A DNA stretch of 64,000 bases from contig NZ_PPFX01000001.1 of NCBI RefSeq assembly GCF_002898515.1, forward strand, positions 1 to 64,000. Reading direction: 5' to 3'. Origin of the DNA: Geothermobacter hydrogeniphilus (GTDB lineage: Bacteria; Desulfobacterota; Desulfuromonadia; Desulfuromonadales; Geothermobacteraceae). The notes beneath the pieces were generated by a model. That model saw nothing but the letters and a program-made list of their open reading frames with translations. It was not told the DNA's origin and did not search any database. Shown piece by piece: positions 10,462 through 18,843 of this stretch (the stretch's first letter is position 1; every line of letters begins with the position of its first letter). The position numbers and the translations under genes were made by a program.

Positions 10462-11373
10462 ATGGTTAAAAAACTGATCATCGTCCTGCTGCTGGTCGTG
10501 GGAGGTGCTGCCCAGGCCCATGCGGCGCTGGAGGATTACTTTGTTTCGACCCGGTGGCTTGCCGATAACCTTGGAAAGGTCCGCGTGGTCGATGTGCGCA
10601 AGGCTGCCGGGTACCTGTTCGGCCATATTCCCGGCGCGGTGAATGTCGAGCGCAGTGAATTTCTTTCCACCCGTAACGGCACCAAGAGCCTGGTGCCGAC
10701 GGCGGATGAATTCGTCGCCCTGATGAGCCGGCTCGGGATCACGGCGGATACCCCCGTGGTCGCCTATACATCCGACAGCGGCTCCTATTCGGCACGGTTT
10801 GTCTGGACCTTGCGGTTCCACGGGCATGAAAAGGCCTATGTTCTTGATGGCGGCTACGACAAGTGGAAAAAAGAGGGACGTAATACAGAAATGATGTCGG
10901 CCGATCAACCGCCCGCGACGAAGTATGTGCTGAACCATGCCCCTGACATCCGTGCTGAGGAAGATTATGTCCTGACCCGTCTCGATCATCCCGACACCCT
11001 GGTCTGGGATACGCGGCGGACCAGTGAGTATCAGGGAACCGAGGTGCGGGCCGCTCGCGGCGGTCATATTCCGGGTGCGATCCACCTGAACTGGACGGAG
11101 TTGCAGACCGAAGTCAACGGGGTTCGGGTGCTGAAGTCGAAAAAAGAATTGTTGAGCCTGCTGGCTGACAGGGGGATTACCCCGGACAAGGAAATCCTGG
11201 CCCACTGCCAGACCGGTATCCGTTCTTCATACGCCACTCTGGTGCTGCTGGGTCTGGGATATCCACGGGCGAAGAACTACGATGGTTCCTGGATCGAATG
11301 GGCGCATAATCCGGATCTGCCGGTGGTTGATCCGGCCCGGGTCGCCGGCAAGATTGAGCTGCCTGCGAGATGA
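10462..11373 (+). CDS. Periplasmic tandem-rhodanese sulfurtransferase
   Basis: The 303-residue protein has a signal peptide (MVKKLIIVLLLVVGGAAQAHA). Two rhodanese domains follow (about 30-145 and 165-290). Only the second carries an active-site cysteine, in AHCQTGIRSS (Cys249); the first has a cysteine-less loop (AYTSDSGSYS), as in thiosulfate and mercaptopyruvate sulfurtransferases. GHIPGA motifs mark both domains. Sulfane-sulfur transfer in the periplasm is likely; the donor is unknown. The next gene overlaps its stop by four bases, indicating a two-gene operon. Confidence 0.92.
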   Translation: MVKKLIIVLLLVVGGAAQAHAALEDYFVSTRWLADNLGKVRVVDVRKAAGYLFGHIPGAVNVERSEFLSTRNGTKSLVPTADEFVALMSRLGITADTPVVAYTSDSGSYSARFVWTLRFHGHEKAYVLDGGYDKWKKEGRNTEMMSADQPPATKYVLNHAPDIRAEEDYVLTRLDHPDTLVWDTRRTSEYQGTEVRAARGGHIPGAIHLNWTELQTEVNGVRVLKSKKELLSLLADRGITPDKEILAHCQTGIRSSYATLVLLGLGYPRAKNYDGSWIEWAHNPDLPVVDPARVAGKIELPAR

Positions 11374-12095
11374 TGAGCCGGACAGGAGAGAAGAAGACCG
11401 GCGCCGAATTCCGGTGGATGGTGATAACCATTTCAGCGTTCTTCCTGCTTGTGGCGGGTCGGGTCGGCGCGGCCGGACCGGAGCTTCCGGAACTGGTGCA
11501 TGTCAACTGGCAGCAGCGCTCGATCACTTTTGCCGCGGTGGTCACCGCTTCCTTGTGGGAGCGGCAGCCCCGGGCCGATCCGGCGACGCGCCGTTTTGAT
11601 CCTGATCACTGGCATCTGGTTATCAGTGCCACCCAGGCCAACCAGGCGGTCGGCCGGGTAGCGATTTTTTCCGCCTGGGCGACCGATGAGGAAATTGCTG
11701 CCGCGTTGTCGACCCTTGGCGCCCGTGGCGACAGGTTTGACAAGCGCAGTTTTACACGCCGAATGGATGCGGATTCGCCCTATCCGGACCTGCGTCCCCA
11801 GGGTTCAAGTCTGCGGTTGACGGTCAGCTGGGATGGGTTTTTCGGTCGTAAAACCGTGACGGCCGATGAATTTCTGACCAACGCGAGCGGGAAAAAACTC
11901 GACCTGGTCTATATCGGCAAACAGCATCCATCCAACTGCGTCATTTGTCTGTACGGATGTGTCGGGGCGGTCTGCCCGAACCGGGCCCTGACAGTTCGGG
12001 ATTATCTGCAGGGAAAAAGCCGCTGGTCGCTGGTTCCGGGAGTGCTGCCCGAAGATGGAACCCGGGTCTGGATAACGATCGCCCTGGCGGGCTGA
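11370..12095 (+). CDS. Secreted protein of unknown function, coupled to rhodanese
   Basis: The 241-residue protein has a hydrophobic N-terminal segment (WMVITISAFFLLVAGRVGA), probably a signal peptide or anchor. I do not recognise the family with confidence. A VHVNWQQRSITFAAVVTAS strand pattern and a DHWHLVIS segment recall YdjY-like periplasmic proteins. The C-terminal part has a cysteine cluster (NCVICLYGCVGAVCPN), which could bind metal or form disulfides. ATGATGAG overlap with the upstream stop implies translational coupling, so a shared sulfur or redox role is possible. Confidence 0.75.
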   Translation: MMSRTGEKKTGAEFRWMVITISAFFLLVAGRVGAAGPELPELVHVNWQQRSITFAAVVTASLWERQPRADPATRRFDPDHWHLVISATQANQAVGRVAIFSAWATDEEIAAALSTLGARGDRFDKRSFTRRMDADSPYPDLRPQGSSLRLTVSWDGFFGRKTVTADEFLTNASGKKLDLVYIGKQHPSNCVICLYGCVGAVCPNRALTVRDYLQGKSRWSLVPGVLPEDGTRVWITIALAG

Positions 12096-12164
12096 TGAAA
12101 AATAGCTGTCTGCCGGGCTGCCCTCATTCCTTGTCAACGACGTATCTGAACAGTGTTGCTCAGC
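12091..12164 (+). repeat. Degenerate family A palindrome
   Basis: It begins GCTGATGAAAAA, as in the copy at 911, retains TCAACGACGTA in the middle and ends GTTGCTCAGCT. The closing arm is shortened. The TGA stop of the upstream gene lies within its first bases. Confidence 0.45.
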
Positions 12165-12269
12165 TCGGGGAATAACTGATTCAACACCCGGCCGGCTTCC
12201 CGAAATTGGCATGAACCGGCCGTCGGCGGGTGTTGCTGCCGGTATTTGTCCGCGGCAGTTACGGTCGAC

Positions 12270-12557
12270 TCAACAGGAAATGCAGTTTTCGGATGTCGGG
12301 GGACAGGCCGCCTGTCGGCAGTCAGTCGGTCCTGTCGGAGGAGATCCCCCGTCCCATCCGGCCAGGACCAGGATTCCGGTGAGCAGCCCGGCAAGCAGCA
12401 GGTGCCCGCGTGGTCTGTTTGTCCCCGGTGGCACCTGTTTCTCCCCGTCTCCCTCTTCCCCGATCCCCAGCAGCGAACGGCACCGGGGGCAGAAAACCCG
12501 GGGGTCCTGCCGCGCCTCTCCGCATCCGGGACAGCAATTGATGGAAGCATTATTCAC
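12270..12557 (-). CDS. Zinc-ribbon small membrane protein
   Basis: The 95-residue protein opens with a double-cysteine zinc ribbon (CPGCGEARQDPRVFCPRC, about residues 9-26). A charged linker, one transmembrane segment (HLLLAGLLTGILVLAG) and a cysteine-containing tail ending ENCISC follow. The start is GTG overlapping the TGA of the upstream gene (GTGA), so translation is coupled to the GSU3473-like gene. Function unknown. Confidence 0.75.
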   Translation of the reverse strand: MNNASINCCPGCGEARQDPRVFCPRCRSLLGIGEEGDGEKQVPPGTNRPRGHLLLAGLLTGILVLAGWDGGSPPTGPTDCRQAACPPTSENCISC

Positions 12558-12802
12558 GGCTCCGTTTCCTCTTCGGTGTCCATAATGACGGTCGAAAAGG
12601 CTGCCGGACCCTGGGGGGCACGACGGTCATGTCCGAGATAATAGGTATCGGCAGCATACCCCCGCAGCGGAACCTGTCCGGGTTTCGCCCACCCGTCGGC
12701 GCGGCGGAACGCGTTGATCTTGCCCGACCGCAACAAGGGGTCAATCTGGTTCGCCTTGACCATGTCAAAGCGGCCGTCCCGATATCTGATTCGAATCATC
12801 AT
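12554..12802 (-). CDS. GSU3473-family small protein
   Basis: The 82-residue protein begins MMIRIRYRDGRFDMVKANQIDPLLRSGKI, with an aromatic/basic core RRADGW. This matches the small GSU3473-type family I know from Geobacter relatives (MIR.RYRDG.FDMVK); function unknown. ATG 12802 was chosen over an upstream in-frame start that lacks family similarity. It is the first gene of a two-gene minus-strand operon with the zinc-ribbon protein. The shared 55-bp element at 12918-12972 lies about 116 bases upstream. Confidence 0.8.
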   Translation of the reverse strand: MMIRIRYRDGRFDMVKANQIDPLLRSGKINAFRRADGWAKPGQVPLRGYAADTYYLGHDRRAPQGPAAFSTVIMDTEEETEP

Positions 12803-12917
12803 GGCTGCTCTCCCCGGTTGAAATTCAGGCGCCCGGCAGTGGGCCCGAAAGGATAGATGGCAAGTTAAATGCCAGCACGCAACAGTGGCTGCCGCCGGGG
12901 TTTGAGTCGATGTCGGC

Positions 12918-12972
12918 GGCATGTTGGAGAATAGTCCCCATCAGGGCGTGGAATATTCTACAGAATGCGGTG
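12918..12972 (-). promoter_or_regulatory. Conserved upstream element, copy 1
   Basis: This 55-base block matches 18685-18741 in pattern and orientation. GTTGGAGA, CATCAGGGC, TGGA and TGCGGTG are shared in the same order with nearly the same spacing. Both copies lie about 115-130 bases upstream of a minus-strand gene (12802 and 18558). An operator or conserved promoter is the likeliest reading. The first 12 bases also recur at 13884-13896, upstream of the 13750 lipoprotein. The remainder of the gap, 12973-13197, has no recognisable feature. Confidence 0.5.
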
Positions 12973-13197
12973 ACTTCGATTCAGTCGCATCGTGATGCGG
13001 GGAAGGAAAGACAGCGGAGACAGATCCGGGCGGATAGCGGCAAAGCGGCATCAACTGGGGGCGGGGCGGGGAAGTGAAAAAAAGAGCCTTTTTCGGTCAT
13101 GCTCAGGACTGGAGGCGAATTATATGGAGGTGCCCGATGTATATACAGGTTCCGTGCCAAATCTGCAGGCCGGGTTGCTGCCGGGAAGCTCCGATGA

Positions 13198-13476
13198 CTA
13201 TTCCTGTCGGTCCAGGGTGAGGCGCCATTGTCGTTCGGCCATGCAGCGCTCGACATCGGTATTGCCCCAGCCGCCGAATTCGCGGGCGAAAACAACCTCG
13301 TCGGGCGGGCCGTTGGTGCTAACTTCATCGGCATAGTCTTCACATGCGTAGAGGTCGCTTCTCAGGTCACGGCCGGGTTCCCCGCCCGGAACCTGATGCC
13401 ACACCCAGCGGCCGCTGTCCACACAGCCGCCCAGCAGCATCAGGCAGAGCAGAAGAACACCTGCGGCGAACCGCAA
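13198..13476 (-). CDS. Small lipoprotein, tandem paralogue 2
   Basis: From a TTG start, the 92-residue protein begins with a lipoprotein signal (RFAAGVLLLCLMLLGGC, lipobox LGGC). The mature part (GRWVWHQV...DLYACEDYADE...GGWGNTDVERCMAERQWR) clearly parallels the upstream gene (GSWEWRPV...DIWECEIFADE...GEWGNFNFEWCMQERGWR), so the two arose by tandem duplication. The TTG is preferred because it places the charged residue just before the hydrophobic stretch; no strong ribosome site is visible. It begins eight bases after the upstream stop. Confidence 0.75.
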   Translation of the reverse strand: MRFAAGVLLLCLMLLGGCVDSGRWVWHQVPGGEPGRDLRSDLYACEDYADEVSTNGPPDEVVFAREFGGWGNTDVERCMAERQWRLTLDRQE

Positions 13477-13483
13477 CGGCGGC

Positions 13484-13750
13484 TCAGTCAGTAATGAACT
13501 CCTGGCGCCAGCCGCGTTCCTGCATACACCATTCAAAGTTGAAATTTCCCCATTCACCGTAAGGTCGTCCATTGGCGGGTCTCCAGACGACAGCATCGTC
13601 ATTTTCGTCAGCAAAAATTTCACACTCCCAGATGTCCTGATCCACTTTTTGTCCGGTTCGGTTGTCAACCGGGCGCCATTCCCAACTGCCGGACTGCAGA
13701 GCGCAACCCGCGAGCAGCAGGGCAAGAATCAGCGTATTCAGTAAACGCAT
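13484..13750 (-). CDS. Small lipoprotein, tandem paralogue 1
   Basis: The 88-residue protein has a type II signal (MRLLNTLILALLLAGC, lipobox LAGC at Cys16). A mature domain with conserved Trp and Cys positions follows (WEWRPV, WECEIFADE, WGNFNFEWCMQERGW). The two cysteines may form a disulfide. The start follows an AGGAGTAAAAC ribosome site. Family unknown; the paired paralogue lies directly downstream. Confidence 0.85.
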   Translation of the reverse strand: MRLLNTLILALLLAGCALQSGSWEWRPVDNRTGQKVDQDIWECEIFADENDDAVVWRPANGRPYGEWGNFNFEWCMQERGWRQEFITD

Positions 13751-14013
13751 GTTTTACTCCTGGCGAACAGCAGGGCAAGAGAAACGGTAAAACTATTTTA
13801 TCATGATTGCCGGCGGACGCGCGTGAGGGTGGGCAGGGGGGCGGGCCGAAGAAATCAGAAAATGCGGAACAGCAATAATAAATCCGGCATGTTGGAAGGC
13901 TGGCCAGATAGTTTTTGGTGGTGCCGACCGAGTTTTTTATCATCGATTCAGGGGGCGTAACCGCCCCCTTCAGCTGGTGTCGAAGGAAATCAAATATAAA
14001 ACGATTTTTGATA
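13751..14013. other. Intergenic region between divergent genes
   Basis: No gene is seen. 13884-13896 (CCGGCATGTTGGA) repeats the first part of the shared element at 12918. The sequence becomes AT-rich towards the promoter at 14014. Confidence 0.45.
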
Positions 14014-14042
14014 TTGCCAAAATTTTTGGATTTTGTTAGATT
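14014..14042 (+). promoter_or_regulatory. Promoter for the small lipoprotein-porin pair
   Basis: TTGCCA at 14014-14019, a 17-base spacer and TAGATT at 14037-14042 fit a sigma70 promoter about 45 bases upstream of the lipoprotein start. Confidence 0.5.
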
Positions 14043-14087
14043 CGACGGCAGTTTGGACCTTTCCCCATTTACAAAGGAGGTAACAGG

Positions 14088-14231
14088 ATGAAGAAGCTTG
14101 TGGTTTTGCTCGTGGCTGGTGTTCTCGCCTTTTCTCTGGCGGCCTGCGCGCAGAAAGCCGGCAGCGAGAAGATTCGGGTCAAGTGCCCGGCCTGCGGTTA
14201 CGAGTTCGAACTCCCGGCACACGGGCGTTAA
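14088..14231 (+). CDS. Small zinc-ribbon lipoprotein
   Basis: The 47-residue protein has a lipoprotein signal (MKKLVVLLVAGVLAFSLAAC, Cys20) followed directly by a short CPACGYEFELP half zinc ribbon. An AAAGGAGG site lies seven bases before ATG. It sits about 95 bases upstream of porin copy 2 and is probably co-transcribed with it. A frameshifted counterpart precedes porin copy 1 at 6365. A small periplasmic lipoprotein dedicated to the porin is an inference. Confidence 0.82.
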   Translation: MKKLVVLLVAGVLAFSLAACAQKAGSEKIRVKCPACGYEFELPAHGR

Positions 14232-14327
14232 CGAAGTTCTATTTTTCATTTGTTTGGAGGGATACAGTTAGACCTGCACTGCTGTATCTGAAATAAGCAA
14301 CGTATCAAATCTATTGAGGAGGCAACA

Positions 14328-15797
14328 TTGAACAAGACTGTGAAAATTCTGCTGGCCCTGGCCATGGTCGCCCTGATGGCGGCACCGGCCCTGGCCCTGG
14401 AGTCCAAGCTGAGCGGTTTCCTGAACGTGCGCGGCATCGGCAACAACTTCTCGGCAACCAACAACTACATCGGTACCCTGACCGACAACGCCAAAACCCA
14501 GAACCTGGTCGACCAGCGGCTGCGCATGAAGCTGGACACCAAGATCAACGATTACCTCTCCTTCACCTACTACCTCGAAGTCGACATGCAGTGGGGTGAT
14601 GAGCAGTACTCCAATGCCGGTCGCAACGACGGCGGCGGCATCGGCGGCGACACCACCAACCTCGAGACCAAGAACGCCTATTTCGACGTCAAGGTGCCCG
14701 ATTCAACCTCCAGCTTCCGCGTCGGTCTGCAGGGTTTCGCCGACCACAGCGACTACTCCTTCTTCGCCGCCGACATGGCCGGCGTCAAGTACAAGGCCAA
14801 GCTCGGCGGCGCCGATCTCACCGCCGGCTGGTTCAAGCTGATCGACGGTGACACCTACGGCAACAGAACGAGTCTGCTTCCGAATATTGACGATGTCACC
14901 CTGTGGGCCCTGCAGGCTGAGTTCAAGCCCAATGCCAACTTCAAGTTCGGTGGTGACTACTACTACTACCAGAACGAGGGCAGCCAGGCCTACGCCACCT
15001 TCCTCGGTACCGCCGACATCGCGGCCGTCCTCGCCTTCAACGGCGGCGGTGGTGACTGGACCGCCAACCGCCAGGACATGAATCTGCATTACTTCAACGG
15101 CCATGCCGAGTATCGTCTTGAGAATGTCGTCCTCAGCGGCTGGCTCGAGTTCAGCACCGGTACCGCCGACAGCATCAACAACAACACCGCCACCACCCTG
15201 ACCGAAGACCTGGATGTTCAGGGCTTTGCCGGCCGTCTGAAGGCCGCCACCAATTTCGGTGGTCTCAAGCTGGCCCTGGCCGGAACCTACTTCTCCGGTG
15301 ACGACAACCTGGCCGACGGCGACGCCGACTTCATCGTCAACCCGCTGGCGACCGAATCCTTCGCCTTCGCCACCGACGGCTTCATGATCTTCACCCCGGA
15401 CATCGCCTGGAACAGCATTGGCCAGTACGGCTTCGCCATGGTTGATGCCGCCTGGGCCGGTTATGGTCTCGGCAGTGTCGTCCTGACCGGCGCCTACACT
15501 CCGGAGCAGATGAAGAATGCCTACATCAAGGCCGGTGTTGGCTACTTCTCGTCCCTCGAGGACAAACTGGCTGCCAACGACCCCCGTACCGACCGTGCCG
15601 GCACCGAGCTCGGCACCGAAGTTTACCTGCGTGTCGGTTACCGGTTTGCCAAGAAGCTTGACCTGTCGATCAACGGCTCCTACGCCAGCCTCGGCGACTT
15701 CTACGACAACAATGGCGGCGGCAAGGCGGTCAACGAGGCCACCACTGACATTGACGATCCCTATGAAGTTTACCTGAAGGCGACCCTGTTCTTCTAA
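14328..15797 (+). CDS. Outer-membrane porin-like beta-barrel protein (copy 2)
   Basis: The 489-residue protein has a signal peptide (cleaved near ALA/LESK) and a long series of amphipathic strands with Tyr/Asp/Gly turns. It ends YLKATLFF, with terminal Phe. It starts at TTG 14328 after a strong GAGGAGGCAAC ribosome site; no ATG fits the signal peptide. Barrels of this type occur in many Desulfuromonadales (DUF-type porins); substrate unknown. A strong terminator follows, then the FG-GAP paralogue. Confidence 0.85.
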   Translation: MNKTVKILLALAMVALMAAPALALESKLSGFLNVRGIGNNFSATNNYIGTLTDNAKTQNLVDQRLRMKLDTKINDYLSFTYYLEVDMQWGDEQYSNAGRNDGGGIGGDTTNLETKNAYFDVKVPDSTSSFRVGLQGFADHSDYSFFAADMAGVKYKAKLGGADLTAGWFKLIDGDTYGNRTSLLPNIDDVTLWALQAEFKPNANFKFGGDYYYYQNEGSQAYATFLGTADIAAVLAFNGGGGDWTANRQDMNLHYFNGHAEYRLENVVLSGWLEFSTGTADSINNNTATTLTEDLDVQGFAGRLKAATNFGGLKLALAGTYFSGDDNLADGDADFIVNPLATESFAFATDGFMIFTPDIAWNSIGQYGFAMVDAAWAGYGLGSVVLTGAYTPEQMKNAYIKAGVGYFSSLEDKLAANDPRTDRAGTELGTEVYLRVGYRFAKKLDLSINGSYASLGDFYDNNGGGKAVNEATTDIDDPYEVYLKATLFF

Positions 15798-15856
15798 GAT
15801 GCCTGAAGGAACGGGCTTTTTTGCAGGAGAGAGTTCGTTCGACAGGAGATCAGGAT

Positions 15857-15886
15857 GGGGGCCGGCTTTGTGCCGGCCCCCTTTTT
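15857..15886 (+). terminator. Rho-independent terminator after porin copy 2
   Basis: The stem GGGGGCCGGC/GCCGGCCCCC has a TTTGT loop and is followed by TTTTTATT. It is comparable in position to the terminator after porin copy 1. Confidence 0.93.
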
Positions 15887-15997
15887 ATTGACTGCGATTT
15901 GGTTTAGAATGATCGACGTCTGTCGCGAGGCAGTTCAGTCCTGCAACCGTCACGGCCGGAAGCGGCCGCCGACCCAACCCCCCCCCCGGAGTTGCTG

Positions 15998-17671
15998 ATG
16001 AAGTCTCTTGCCGTTCTCTTCTGCAGCATCATGCTGCTTGCCGCCAGCCTGGTCTGCCCGGACATCGTTCGGGCTGAGTCGGGCGCGAATCTGACCGATT
16101 TTTTTGCCCCCCTGACCGCAAAGGTGATCATGCCGGTTGAGAAGGGATTTCTGATTGACAAAGGGGCTGCCGCCGGTCTGGCTCCGGGTGATATCCTGGC
16201 CCTGGTCAAAACCGAAAAAGAGATCCGCAATCCCCGGACCGGGGAGCTGGTTGACACGTTGATCGATTATGCCGGTTTCCTGGTGGCGGATCGCGTCAAG
16301 GCGAATCTCAGCTACTGCCGGGTGGTCGGCAAGACCGGACCGGTCAAAGAGGGGAGCAGCGTCCGCCGTTTCGAGAATGTTCCGATCTTTTTCGAGGATG
16401 CCTCCGGTGACGGGTTTCCGGTCTTTCAGGCGTTGCGGAAAAAACTGCCGCACCTGCTCTGGCAGGATTATCGCGTGGGATCGTCTCCCCTGACCGCGGA
16501 TGGTCCCGCGCTGCAGATCCGTTATGAAGATGGCAGCCTGACGGTCGTCAACCGGAACAAGCAGATCCTTTTTGTGCAGCGACAGGTTCTGCCCGCGCCG
16601 GCGGCGCCGGTGGTTGCCGGCCGACCGGTCAGCGCTCCGGTTGTCCCGCCGCCTGTGGCGGCCCCGTCCGTCGCTGTCGCTGAAGGCCGGCAACGGTCCT
16701 GGCAGACGGAGCGGATCGCTCTTGACGAACAGGGTGAGATCGCTGCCGTGCGCGCCGGCGACCTGGACGGCGACGGCCGGTCGGACATTCTGGTCGGGTT
16801 CGACCATGCTCTGCTGGTCGGTCACCTGGAAAACGGAAAATTCAGCGAGGTCTCTCGGACGGTCTTTGCTGCCGATCCGCAACTGATCAACCTGTCTCTG
16901 TTTGACCTGGACGGGGATGGTCGGCTGGAGGTCATTGCCTCCCTGCTGGAGGAGGATCGTGCCGATGCTCGTGTCTATCAGTTCGCCGATGGTCATCTGA
17001 CCCGGGTTGCCGGGGCCCCCATGCTGCTTTCCACCTACCAACCGGCTCAGGGTAAGACCGTCGTCATCGGGCTCGATTCGACCGACCTGATGAACCGCAA
17101 GCCGCAGTTTTATACCGTCAAACTGGTGAACGGACAGCTGTTGCGGACGCCATACCGCCTGGCCGGTCCGGATCAGCCCTATGGTGTTGTCGGGTTTACG
17201 GACGGGGACGGCGCGTCCTGGCTGGCCCTTTTGTCGCCGGGAGGGCGGATCCAGGTTCGCAATGGCGATGGCGAAGTTCGCTGGGAGAGTTCCGATCGTT
17301 TCGGCGGTTCGACCCGGGGGCTCCAGATTCCGCAGCCCGGCAGGCAGAATCCCGATGATTTCAAAATGTATTTCTTCCGCTCCCGCCTGCTGCGGACTGC
17401 GCGGGGGACGCTGCTGGTCTCCCGGCATGATGATCCCGGGGTGTTCGGCAACAACCCCAGTTATCGGAAGGGGACGATGGTGGAGCTGGCCTGGAACGGC
17501 GCCTCTCTTGACGAGATTGACCGCAGCAAGCCCCTCGGCGGCATGGTCGTCGATTTTGACCCGCTTGGTCGGCAGGGCGAGGGATCCCGGCTGCTGGTCG
17601 CGGTTCTCTACCGCGAGCCCGGATTTTTCCAGAAGGCGGTTTCCGGATTGGTTGTCCTTTCCCGTCACTGA
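15998..17671 (+). CDS. Secreted FG-GAP/VCBS repeat protein (copy 2)
   Basis: The protein of about 557 residues has a signal peptide (cleaved near VRA/ESG). Its N-terminal domain is homologous to the 8177 protein (VIMPVEKGFLIDK, GAAAGLAPGDILALV, RRFENVPIF). A Pro/Ala/Val linker (about 195-225) and FG-GAP loops (DLDGDGRSDILVG, DLDGDGRLEVIAS) follow. ATG 15998 is preferred; TTG 15992 is in frame. The gene ends in a seven-base overlap with the convergent Sel1 gene. Location is probably periplasmic or surface. Confidence 0.85.
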   Translation: MKSLAVLFCSIMLLAASLVCPDIVRAESGANLTDFFAPLTAKVIMPVEKGFLIDKGAAAGLAPGDILALVKTEKEIRNPRTGELVDTLIDYAGFLVADRVKANLSYCRVVGKTGPVKEGSSVRRFENVPIFFEDASGDGFPVFQALRKKLPHLLWQDYRVGSSPLTADGPALQIRYEDGSLTVVNRNKQILFVQRQVLPAPAAPVVAGRPVSAPVVPPPVAAPSVAVAEGRQRSWQTERIALDEQGEIAAVRAGDLDGDGRSDILVGFDHALLVGHLENGKFSEVSRTVFAADPQLINLSLFDLDGDGRLEVIASLLEEDRADARVYQFADGHLTRVAGAPMLLSTYQPAQGKTVVIGLDSTDLMNRKPQFYTVKLVNGQLLRTPYRLAGPDQPYGVVGFTDGDGASWLALLSPGGRIQVRNGDGEVRWESSDRFGGSTRGLQIPQPGRQNPDDFKMYFFRSRLLRTARGTLLVSRHDDPGVFGNNPSYRKGTMVELAWNGASLDEIDRSKPLGGMVVDFDPLGRQGEGSRLLVAVLYREPGFFQKAVSGLVVLSRH

Positions 17672-18558
17672 TTCAGGAGAGTCCTGCGGGTTCCGGGGGC
17701 GAGACAGTCGGCCACCAGGGCCGGTTCATCAAAACTGCATTTAACCGCCCGCAGGGCTTCCTCGTCCCGGTCCTTCTCAATCTGATTTTTGGTCCGGCCC
17801 AGCAGGGAGAGGGCATCCGGATCTCCCTGCCGGGCCGCCAGGCGCAGCCAGGCGAATGCCGCCGCCGGACTGTAAGGGCGGCCGCTGCCGTCGAGGTAGG
17901 CCTTGGCGAGATAGTACTGCGCCTCGGCGAGGCCGTTGCGGGCCGCCAGGGTGAAGTACCGGGCCGCCCGGACCGGTTGTCGGGGAAGACCGTACGACGG
18001 CTGACTGAAAACCAGTCCGAGTGCATAAGCCGCTCGCGAGTCGTTTTGGGCCGCCCCTTTTCTCAGCCAGGTGATGGCCGCGTTCCGGTCAGTTGCTCCC
18101 CCTTCGCCTCGAAAAAGCATCAGTCCATATTCCGTCTCAGCAGCGGGCAGGCCGTTCAATGCCGCCCGTTTCAGCCAGTAGCGAGCTTTGCCGGGATGGT
18201 TGTGCCTGAATCCACTGTTCTTCAGGTATTGGAGGCCCATCAGGTATTGGGCCGTAGGATCACCACGCATCGCAGACCGCATCAGGCGCTGACGTTCTAT
18301 TCCGGGCTGATCCTTTGAGGAGTTCATGAGGCTGCCCGGGGTCGCTCCGGTCCGCCGCTCCCCGTTGCTGCCGGAAATTGACAGATCCCCCGGTTCGGAT
18401 TTTCTTTTGTCGGCATCTCGTGAAGGGATGTTGAATACCGACAGGGTCTGGTCGCTTTTCTCCGACAGCAATGCTGTCGCCGAAGATTTTGTAACGGTTC
18501 CCGCGGTCATCAACAGCAGAAGGAAAATCGTTGCGCCGGTGTTGGCTGAAGTGAGCAT
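17665..18558 (-). CDS. Sel1-repeat protein, secreted
   Basis: The 297-residue protein has a hydrophobic N-terminal signal (TIFLLLLMTAGTVTKSSA). A low-complexity polar stretch precedes at least four Sel1-type TPR-like repeats from about residue 95 (AQYLMGLQYL...ARYWLKRAALNG; AAYALGLVF...AARYFTLAARNG; AQYYLAKAYLDG...AFAWLRLAARQG). Sel1 arrays usually scaffold protein interactions. A GGGAGG ribosome site precedes ATG 18558. The shared 55-bp element lies upstream at 18685. No partner is evident from context. Confidence 0.87.
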   Translation of the reverse strand: MLTSANTGATIFLLLLMTAGTVTKSSATALLSEKSDQTLSVFNIPSRDADKRKSEPGDLSISGSNGERRTGATPGSLMNSSKDQPGIERQRLMRSAMRGDPTAQYLMGLQYLKNSGFRHNHPGKARYWLKRAALNGLPAAETEYGLMLFRGEGGATDRNAAITWLRKGAAQNDSRAAYALGLVFSQPSYGLPRQPVRAARYFTLAARNGLAEAQYYLAKAYLDGSGRPYSPAAAFAWLRLAARQGDPDALSLLGRTKNQIEKDRDEEALRAVKCSFDEPALVADCLAPGTRRTLLNQ

Positions 18559-18684
18559 ATCTTTGACCCTCCCATCAGAACGCGTTCATGGTCGCTCTGC
18601 CGGTCCTGCAAAGCTAGAGGGATCTGCCAGAAGCAGGCCAAGAGTGAAAAGTCGCTGTGGCGGTTCTTTGCTGATATCCGAAGG

Positions 18685-18741
18685 GGCTTGTTGGAGATTA
18701 TTATTCATCAGGGCTGGAGAATAGTCTCCAGTTTGCGGTGG
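18685..18741 (-). promoter_or_regulatory. Conserved upstream element, copy 2
   Basis: This is the second copy of the element at 12918-12972 (GTTGGAGA, CATCAGGGC, TGGAGAATAGTCTCCA, TGCGGTG). It lies about 127 bases upstream of the Sel1 gene, in the same orientation relative to its gene. It contains the short palindrome TGGAGAATAGTCTCCA. The rest of the gap 18559-18843 has no recognisable gene. Confidence 0.5.
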
Positions 18742-18843
18742 TGAAACATGCCGGGCTCGTGGCGCGCGGGCGGATATCGTTATTGATTCAGGGGGCAGAC
18801 GAAATGGGGACGGGTTCAGAGCCTCGGGGAGAAAAAGCCGTTT

